From an uncultured Eubacteriales bacterium (GTDB lineage: Bacteria > Bacillota > Clostridia > Oscillospirales > Oscillospiraceae), in NCBI GenBank assembly GCA_900554705.1, contig USIH01000064.1:1-10702 (forward strand): DNA of 10,702 nt. Direction: 5' to 3'. The position numbers and the translations under genes are program-made. Positions 6,563-10,702 of this stretch are shown piece by piece. Position 1 is the first letter of the stretch. Each line of letters opens with the position of its first letter. Under the pieces are notes generated by a model. That model did no database searches, was not told where the DNA came from, and saw only the letters and a list, made by a program, of their open reading frames with translations.

Positions 6563-8692
6563 TTACTTCTGTTCGCTCTCGGCAAGCTCCTTCAGCGCGT
6601 CCTTGCGGCTGAAGTTGGCACGACCCTTTTCGTCGAAGCCCATGAACTTGACCCAAGTCATGTCGCCGATGTTCAGGACGTCCTCGACCTTTTCCACGCG
6701 GCGGTTCTCGAGCTTGGAGATGTGCACCATGCCGTCGTGACCCGGGGCGATCTCAACGAAAGCGCCGATGGGCAGGATGCGGACGACCTTGCCGTAATAC
6801 AGAGCGCCGACCTCGGGGACGAAGCAGATGTCGTCGATCATCTTCTTGGCGGCATAACCGGCCGCGCTGTCCACGGCGGCGATGAAGACGTTGCCGTCGT
6901 CGTCGATGTCGACCTTGGCGCCGGTGTCGGCGCAGATCTTCTGGATGGTCTTGCCGCCGGAGCCGATGACCTCACGGATCTTCTCGACGGGGATCCGCAT
7001 GGAGATCATCTTCGGAGCAAATTCGGAAACCTCGGGACGCGGCTCTGCGATGCAGGGGAGCATGACCTCATTGAGGATCTCCATGCGCGCCTTGCGGCAG
7101 CGCTCAAGCGCGTCGGCGATGATCTCCATCGTCAGGCCCTTGTTCTTCAGATCCATCTGGATGGCGGTGATGCCCTCGGACGTACCGGCGACCTTAAAGT
7201 CCATCTCACCGTGGAAGTCTTCCACGCCCTGAATGTCGGTGAAGGTGCGCCATTCGCCCGTTTCCTGATCGGAGATCAGGCCGCAGGAGATGCCGGCGAC
7301 GGGGCGCTTGATGGGGACGCCCGCGTCCATCAGAGCCAGCGTGGAGCCGCAGATGGAGCCTTGCGAGGTGGAACCGTTGGAGGAGAGCACCTCGGAGACC
7401 ACGCGGATGGCATAGGGGAATTCTTCGACGCTGGGGATAACGGGCAGCAGCGCCTTTTCCGCAAGGGAACCGTGGCCGATCTCGCGGCGGGAAGTGGAGC
7501 GCGCGGCACGCGCTTCGCCCGTGGAGAAGGACGGGAAGTTGTAGTGATGGATATAGCGCTTGGTGTCCTCTGGGTAGATGGTGTCGAGCTTCTGCGCGGC
7601 AGAGAGGGTATTGAGGGTGCAGATGGAGAGAACCTGCGTCTGGCCTCTTGCAAACAGGCCGGAGCCGTGAACGCGCGGCAGCACGCCGACCTCGGCGTCG
7701 AGCGGGCGGATCTCATCCATGCTGCGGCCGTCGACACGCTTGCCGGCGAGCAGCCACTTCTTGACGACCTTCTTCTGCATCTTGTACAGGCAGACGTCGA
7801 TGTGAACATCGAAATCTTCGTATTTTTCCGCGAACTTCTCGGCAAAGTCGCGGCGAGCGGCGGTCAGGCGCTCCTCGCGAATGTTCTTGTCGGGGGTGTC
7901 GAGCGCGTACTCGATCTGATCCATGCCATAGGCGCACAGGTCATCGAGCAGGTCGTGGTTGACGGCGGCCTTTTCGAAGGTGAACTTCGGCTTGCCGATG
8001 GTCTCGACGATGGTGTTGATGAAGCGGACGACCTCCATGTTCGTCTCGTGGGCGACGCGGATGCTCTCCAGAACGACGGCCTCCGGCGCTTCCTTCGCTT
8101 CGGTCTCGATCTGGACGACCTTCTCGAAGGTGGAGGAGACGCACACGAAGCAGTCGGCGGCGTTGCGCTGCTCGGCGGAGGGGTTGACGACGTATGCATC
8201 GCCGACATGGGCGACATTGGTCGTACTGATCGGGCCGTTCCAAGGAACGTCGGAGCAGGCGACGGAGATGGACGCGCCCAGCGCGGCGACGATCTCGACG
8301 GGGTTGTCGTAGTCGTTTGCGAGCACCGTGCAGGTCACGACGACGTCGTTTCTCAGCTCGTCGTCGAACAGGGGGCGCATCGGGCGGTCGATGATGCGGC
8401 TGTTGAGGATGCCGCGCTCGGAGGGCTTGCCCTCGCGACGGTTGAAGCTGCCGGGGATGCGGCCGACGGAATACATCCGCTCTTCAAACTCGATCGTCAG
8501 CGGGAAGTAGTCGATGCCGGGCTTGGGGTCGGGCGAGCAGGTGACGGTGACGAGCACGGTGGTGTCGCCGTAGCGGCAGATGCACTCGGCGTCGGCCAGC
8601 TCCGCGACCTTGCCGGTTTCCACGGTGAAGGTGCGGCCGCCGATGACGGTCTCGAAAACGTGATGGTTGGGATACTGCTTTCTGGTAATCAT
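6563..8692 (-). CDS. pnp: Polyribonucleotide nucleotidyltransferase (PNPase)
   Basis: This 709-residue 3'-to-5' exoribonuclease degrades RNA phosphorolytically and works as a trimer in mRNA turnover. The order is a first RNase PH domain (about 14-145), a helical linker, a second RNase PH domain (about 320-545), a KH domain (about 560-620, with VIGSGGKTIQKI at 575-586) and an S1 domain (about 628-698). Visible signatures are GSFNRREGKPSE (81-92), RPMRPLF (103-109), HGSGLFARGQTQVL (342-355) and SSNGST (437-442). The catalytic aspartates are D492 and D498 in EDFHGEMDF. The loop before RREIGHG reads ARSTS where PNPases usually have a GxPG-type sequence. The ATG is preceded by AAAGGAGGT with a 5-base gap. 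The gene lies downstream of rpsO, as in many bacteria, and its leader contains a long hairpin that is a likely control site. Confidence 0.97.
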   Translation of the reverse strand: MITRKQYPNHHVFETVIGGRTFTVETGKVAELADAECICRYGDTTVLVTVTCSPDPKPGIDYFPLTIEFEERMYSVGRIPGSFNRREGKPSERGILNSRIIDRPMRPLFDDELRNDVVVTCTVLANDYDNPVEIVAALGASISVACSDVPWNGPISTTNVAHVGDAYVVNPSAEQRNAADCFVCVSSTFEKVVQIETEAKEAPEAVVLESIRVAHETNMEVVRFINTIVETIGKPKFTFEKAAVNHDLLDDLCAYGMDQIEYALDTPDKNIREERLTAARRDFAEKFAEKYEDFDVHIDVCLYKMQKKVVKKWLLAGKRVDGRSMDEIRPLDAEVGVLPRVHGSGLFARGQTQVLSICTLNTLSAAQKLDTIYPEDTKRYIHHYNFPSFSTGEARAARSTSRREIGHGSLAEKALLPVIPSVEEFPYAIRVVSEVLSSNGSTSQGSICGSTLALMDAGVPIKRPVAGISCGLISDQETGEWRTFTDIQGVEDFHGEMDFKVAGTSEGITAIQMDLKNKGLTMEIIADALERCRKARMEILNEVMLPCIAEPRPEVSEFAPKMISMRIPVEKIREVIGSGGKTIQKICADTGAKVDIDDDGNVFIAAVDSAAGYAAKKMIDDICFVPEVGALYYGKVVRILPIGAFVEIAPGHDGMVHISKLENRRVEKVEDVLNIGDMTWVKFMGFDEKGRANFSRKDALKELAESEQK

Positions 8693-8714
8693 GGTTGACC
8701 TCCTTTGTTGTTTT

Positions 8715-8788
8715 GCGGGAGGTTTAGCACTTGAAGCTGCGCTCCGTGGACGGAAAGCGCACCTTCAACTGCTAAACAATGCTCCCGC
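8715..8788 (-). promoter_or_regulatory. Long hairpin in the pnp leader, candidate RNase III/PNPase control element
   Basis: Plus-strand arms pair as GCGGGAG (8715-8721) with 8782-8788, GTTTAGCA (8722-8729) with 8770-8777, TTGAAG (8731-8736) with 8763-8768, TGCGCT (8738-8743) with 8756-8761, and CCGT (8744-8747) with ACGG (8750-8753). That is 31 pairs with two C-C mismatches and one 4-base bulge. In RNA it ends 8 bases before the pnp ribosome binding site. In Escherichia coli a pnp leader hairpin is cut by RNase III and PNPase then represses its own mRNA; the same role here is inference. No T-run follows, so it is not a terminator. Confidence 0.65.
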
Positions 8789-8799
8789 TTGTGCTTGTG

Positions 8800-8831
8800 A
8801 AAAATGGGCGACCCGCTGGGTCGCCCATTTT
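8800..8831 (-). terminator. rpsO terminator or rpsO-pnp attenuator
   Basis: AAAATGGGCGACCC (8801-8814) pairs perfectly with 8818-8831 around a 3-base loop. On the minus strand it begins 3 bases after the rpsO stop and ends in TTTTT. I found no convincing promoter between it and pnp, so partial readthrough probably feeds pnp, as reported for the rpsO-pnp junction of E. coli. Confidence 0.85.
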
Positions 8832-8834
8832 GGA

Positions 8835-9101
8835 TTACTTACGGATGCCCAGTCTTGCGATGATGGAACGATAGCGGTTGATGTCCTTCTTTGCAAGATA
8901 ATCCAGCAGGCTGCGGCGCTTGCCGACCATCATGAGCAGGCCACGACGGGAGTGGTTGTCGTGCTTGTGCTCGCGCAGATGCTCGGTCAGCTCGTTGATG
9001 CGGGCGGTGAGGATGGCGATCTGGACTTCGGGAGAGCCGGTGTCGCCTTCATGGGTCGCGTACTCGCTGATGATAGCGGTCTTCTTTTCCTTGAGGATCA
9101 T
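8835..9101 (-). CDS. rpsO: 30S ribosomal protein S15
   Basis: This 88-residue protein binds 16S rRNA early in assembly of the small-subunit platform. The family signatures [16 protein letters not shown] (17-32) and [20 protein letters not shown] (47-66) are intact, and the protein ends RLGIRK. The length is within one or two residues of Bacillus S15. ATG 9101 is chosen because AAAGGTGG (9109-9116) stands 7 bases before it; the in-frame ATG at 9119 would add six residues not typical of S15 and would lie upstream of that site. It has its own promoter, a structured leader of about 115 bases and a strong terminator, and pnp follows. S15 represses its own translation in several bacteria by binding its leader. 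Confidence 0.97.
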   Translation of the reverse strand: MILKEKKTAIISEYATHEGDTGSPEVQIAILTARINELTEHLREHKHDNHSRRGLLMMVGKRRSLLDYLAKKDINRYRSIIARLGIRK

Positions 9102-9108
9102 GGTTTTT

Positions 9109-9116
9109 CCACCTTT
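9109..9116 (-). promoter_or_regulatory. Ribosome binding site fixing the rpsO start
   Basis: AAAGGTGG precedes ATG 9101 by 7 bases and overlaps the codons of the longer alternative start at 9119, which rules that start out in practice. Confidence 0.8.
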
Positions 9117-9216
9117 CAAAAAATTGTCCTGCGGCTAAGTGAGGGACGGCGGATTGCTGTTTTTCAGCGGTCTCCCTTCACTGGGCGCGCGGATGCGCTG
9201 CGGCAAAGCCGTCAGC
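9117..9216 (-). promoter_or_regulatory. Structured rpsO leader, candidate S15 autoregulatory RNA
   Basis: Two hairpins occupy the leader. The first (9197-9216) pairs GCTG and CGGC with GCCG and CAGC around a 3-base loop, with one bulged base. The second (9138-9182) pairs AGTGA with TCACT and GGGA with TCCC, then has an internal GCTG/CAGC stem with an unpaired A-rich loop. S15 leaders in several phyla are short multi-stem RNAs that mimic its rRNA site. I recognise the arrangement but cannot assign it to a known leader class. Confidence 0.5.
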
Positions 9217-9222
9217 CGTACT

Positions 9223-9251
9223 ATACTACCATAAAAAAACGAACTTGTAAA
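9223..9251 (-). promoter_or_regulatory. rpsO promoter with extended -10
   Basis: On the minus strand TTTACA (9246-9251), a 17-base spacer and TAGTAT (9223-9228) preceded by TGG. The start would be near 9216, exactly at the base of the first leader hairpin. Confidence 0.65.
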
Positions 9252-9264
9252 GCACTTTTTTGTG

Positions 9265-9299
9265 AAAATACGGCGCTGCAAGGGATTTTGCAGCGCCGT
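9265..9299 (-). terminator. Terminator of the small membrane protein gene
   Basis: ACGGCGCTGCAA (9270-9281) pairs perfectly with TTGCAGCGCCGT (9288-9299) around a 6-base loop, and ATTTTC follows on the minus strand. It stands 9 bases after the stop at 9309 and separates this gene from the rpsO promoter. Confidence 0.8.
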
Positions 9300-9308
9300 G
9301 TATGGGGA

Positions 9309-9527
9309 TCAATCGGCAAAATCAGCGGCTTCCGCAGCCGCTTCTTCCGCGGGAGCTTCCTCGTCCTCTGCCTGCGGCAGCTCTTCGTCGCCGCACTTGC
9401 AGCAGGGCAGGCACTTCTTGATGTCTTCCCAGAAATGCACCAGAGCGACGACCGCACCGGCAAGGACGACAACGCCGCCAATGATGCAGAGAATGCCCTT
9501 GAGCAAACCGTTCTTGTTGTCTTTCAT
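9309..9527 (-). CDS. Small single-pass membrane protein with Cys cluster and acidic tail, function unknown
   Basis: I do not recognise this 72-residue protein. Residues 1-10 are short and basic. A hydrophobic helix spans about 8-32 (rich in G, V, I, L, A). HFWEDIKKC and a cysteine cluster (C39, C42, C43, C45) follow, and the C-terminal 27 residues contain 12 Asp/Glu and no basic residue. The charge pattern around the helix (KDNK before it, a mixed DIKK segment after it) does not settle topology. The cluster could bind a metal or form disulfides. AGGAGG lies 9 bases before the ATG, and there is a promoter and a strong terminator, so it is a real single-gene unit despite its size. There is no homology-based function, and neighbours give no clear hint. 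Confidence 0.8.
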   Translation of the reverse strand: MKDNKNGLLKGILCIIGGVVVLAGAVVALVHFWEDIKKCLPCCKCGDEELPQAEDEEAPAEEAAAEAADFAD

Positions 9528-9563
9528 GCGTTAGTTCCTCCTGTTTTTTGGATTTATGCCTAT

Positions 9564-9591
9564 AGTATACCGCATTTTTTGCGCGGCGCAA
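9564..9591 (-). promoter_or_regulatory. Promoter of the small membrane protein gene
   Basis: On the minus strand TTGCGC (9586-9591), a 16-base spacer and TATACT (9564-9569). The start would be near 9557, about 30 bases before the ATG. The -35 box is one half of a 13-base palindrome (9579-9591). Confidence 0.55.
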
Positions 9592-9609
9592 GAGAGAAAT
9601 TGTAAATTT

Positions 9610-10131
9610 TCAGATTTTTACGATATAATCCGTCTTGCGCGGGGCGGCGGGACGCGGCGGTTCCGCGCGATAGCCCAAAATGCAGTGCCCCACGCCGACC
9701 CAGTCGCCCTCGATGCCCCACTGGCGCAGCAGCGCCTTGCCCTCTTCGGAGGCAAATTCCTCGCGGGCGCGATGGATCCAGCAGGAGGAGACACCCAGCG
9801 AGTGTGCCGCCGCCATCAGATTGCCGATGACGAGCGAGCCGTCCTCCACGCAGGTGGACACGTCCGCCCGCGCCAGCACGACCAGCACCGTGGGCGCGCC
9901 GTAGAACGGGTGCGCGTCTTCCTTTCCCATCACGGCGGCATTCATGCGCTCCAACCGGTCGATGTCCTTCGGCTTTTGCAAAACAATGATTTTGGGAGAC
10001 TGCTTGCCCATGCCACTGGCCGCGTAGGTTCCGGCAAGCAGGATCTGCTCAAGCGCCTCCGGCGCGACCTGCCGGCATTTGTAGCGGCGGCAACTGCGGC
10101 GCTCCGTCAGGCAGCGAATTACGTCGTTCAT
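9610..10131 (-). CDS. Nitroreductase-family FMN oxidoreductase
   Basis: This 173-residue flavoprotein belongs to the nitroreductase fold family, whose members use FMN and NAD(P)H to reduce nitro compounds, quinones or flavins. The N-terminal RRSCRRY (11-17) supplies the FMN phosphate contacts. The central DGSLVIGNLMAAAHSLG (97-113) and SSCWIHRARE (115-124) match the family core. The C-terminal GHCILGYR (148-155) is the usual end strand. The length is typical of the short clostridial members. The family does not fix a substrate and none can be inferred. ATG 10131 is chosen because AAGGAGGT (10140-10147) stands 8 bases upstream; an in-frame ATG at 10158 would overlap the end of birA and lacks a site. 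The gene starts 23 bases after birA and is probably in its operon. No clear terminator follows. Confidence 0.88.
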   Translation of the reverse strand: MNDVIRCLTERRSCRRYKCRQVAPEALEQILLAGTYAASGMGKQSPKIIVLQKPKDIDRLERMNAAVMGKEDAHPFYGAPTVLVVLARADVSTCVEDGSLVIGNLMAAAHSLGVSSCWIHRAREEFASEEGKALLRQWGIEGDWVGVGHCILGYRAEPPRPAAPRKTDYIVKI

Positions 10132-10139
10132 TCCAAGTG

Positions 10140-10147
10140 ACCTCCTT
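10140..10147 (-). promoter_or_regulatory. Ribosome binding site fixing the nitroreductase start
   Basis: AAGGAGGT in the 23-base gap after birA, 8 bases before ATG 10131. It excludes the in-frame ATG at 10158, which lies inside the birA coding end. Confidence 0.85.
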
Positions 10148-10154
10148 GTCAAAA

Positions 10155-10702
10155 TCATACATATCCGTACATTCCGCGCACGGAGACCTCTCCGGCGCTG
10201 ACGACGGCGCGGGTTCCGTCCTCGTAGCGGACGATCAGGCCGCCGCTATCGTCGATCCCCTCGGCAAAGGCGGAGCGGCGCGTATCCTCGCGGATGACCT
10301 GTACCTGCTTTCCGAGCGTCACGCAGCAGGCGGCGTATTCGGCGAGATAGGCTTCCTTTTCCGTCTGTAGCGCCCGCTCCATCTCCCACAGTCGCCGCAC
10401 CATCGCAGCGGCAAGGGCATTCGGGTCGATCGGATGTCCCGTTTCAAGACGGAGAGAGGTCGCCGTGTCGCGCAGAGGCTCCGGCAAGGGATCGGTGTTG
10501 CAGTTGATACCCACGCCGACGATCACGCTCTGCACGTGGCCGGTATCCGCCTCGCAGCACAGCTCCGTCAGGATACCGCAGAGCTTTTTGCCTTTTACCA
10601 CAAGGTCGTTGATCCATTTGATCCCGACCTCCACGTCGCAGCAGTCGGCAATGGCGCGCCGCACGGCGACGGCTGCCATGGGCGTCAGGTGCAGCAGCTC
10701 CG
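10155..10702 (-). CDS. birA: Biotin-[acetyl-CoA carboxylase] ligase, 3' part (cut by window edge)
   Basis: The visible 181 C-terminal residues belong to the enzyme that activates biotin with ATP and attaches it to carboxyl carrier proteins. The catalytic core shows KWINDLVVKGKKLCGILTE, the lysine- and asparagine-bearing biotinyl-5'-AMP site with the usual P of KWPND replaced by I, and VGVGINCN. The C-terminal SH3-like domain ends in AGEVSVRGMYGYV. The frame stays open to base 10702, so the gene begins outside the window; the internal ATG at 10679 is not the start, because the residues before it continue the catalytic domain. Whether it has the N-terminal helix-turn-helix of a bifunctional biotin repressor cannot be seen. 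The nitroreductase gene follows by 23 bases. Confidence 0.93.
   Translation of the reverse strand, partial: ELLHLTPMAAVAVRRAIADCCDVEVGIKWINDLVVKGKKLCGILTELCCEADTGHVQSVIVGVGINCNTDPLPEPLRDTATSLRLETGHPIDPNALAAAMVRRLWEMERALQTEKEAYLAEYAACCVTLGKQVQVIREDTRRSAFAEGIDDSGGLIVRYEDGTRAVVSAGEVSVRGMYGYV

Noticed and set aside
6722..8698. Long plus-strand open frame opposite pnp
   Set aside because: Same codon-bias shadow: low-complexity D/G/V/A-rich translation, no motifs, and it ends at the pnp start region.
9579..9591. TTGCGCGGCGCAA-type palindrome as a nitroreductase terminator
   Set aside because: The loop is too short for a good hairpin in either register, no T-run follows on the minus strand, and half of it serves as the -35 box of the next gene.
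1..10702. Mobile element, CRISPR array, tRNA or rRNA
   Set aside because: I found no transposase or integrase motifs, no regularly spaced direct repeats, and no tRNA-like cloverleaf in the intergenic gaps, all of which are short and accounted for by promoters, leaders and terminators.

Overview
The window is GC-rich chromosomal DNA, and every protein family I recognise is of the clostridial Firmicutes type. The evidence is a short RpoD with a brief region 1.1, a Bacillus/Thermotoga-type DAHP synthase, an rpsO-pnp pair, strong AAGGAGG-type ribosome binding sites and RnfB-like ferredoxin sequence. A high-GC gut-type clostridium (Oscillospiraceae or a relative) fits best. The family assignment is inference from sequence flavour, not from a marker comparison. 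I see no phage, transposon, CRISPR array, rRNA or tRNA.

Layout, left to right. (1) Bases 1-131 hold two hairpins, the second a plus-strand terminator, and perhaps the last codons of a plus-strand gene entering from the left. (2) Bases 132-3199 (minus) form a two-gene redox operon. It encodes a molybdenum hydroxylase of the xanthine dehydrogenase family, with the 2Fe-2S and molybdopterin parts fused and no FAD part, followed through an ATGA overlap by a 22-cysteine polyferredoxin resembling the C-terminal half of RnfB. (3) Bases 3200-3407 hold the operon promoter with an inverted repeat around its -35 box. (4) aroF (minus, 3408-4403) and trmB (plus, 4554-5195) diverge from two back-to-back promoters. 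(5) rpoD (plus, 5334-6476) has its own promoter and converges on pnp, with two stem-loop terminators between them. (6) pnp (6563-8692) and rpsO (8835-9101), both minus, form the classic rpsO-pnp unit. rpsO has a structured leader and a perfect terminator, and the pnp leader holds a 31-bp imperfect hairpin. (7) A 72-residue membrane protein of unknown role lies at 9309-9527 (minus). (8) A nitroreductase-family protein (9610-10131) follows the 3' part of birA (10155-10702, cut by the window edge) in one minus-strand unit.

Most of the window is housekeeping: transcription initiation, RNA turnover, ribosome assembly, tRNA modification, aromatic biosynthesis and biotin attachment. The accessory-looking part is the redox operon. 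The hydroxylase has no flavin domain to pass electrons to NAD, and the co-translated polyferredoxin is the obvious electron partner. The most interesting RNA-level features are the rpsO leader and the pnp leader hairpin, which suggest post-transcriptional autoregulation of both genes.
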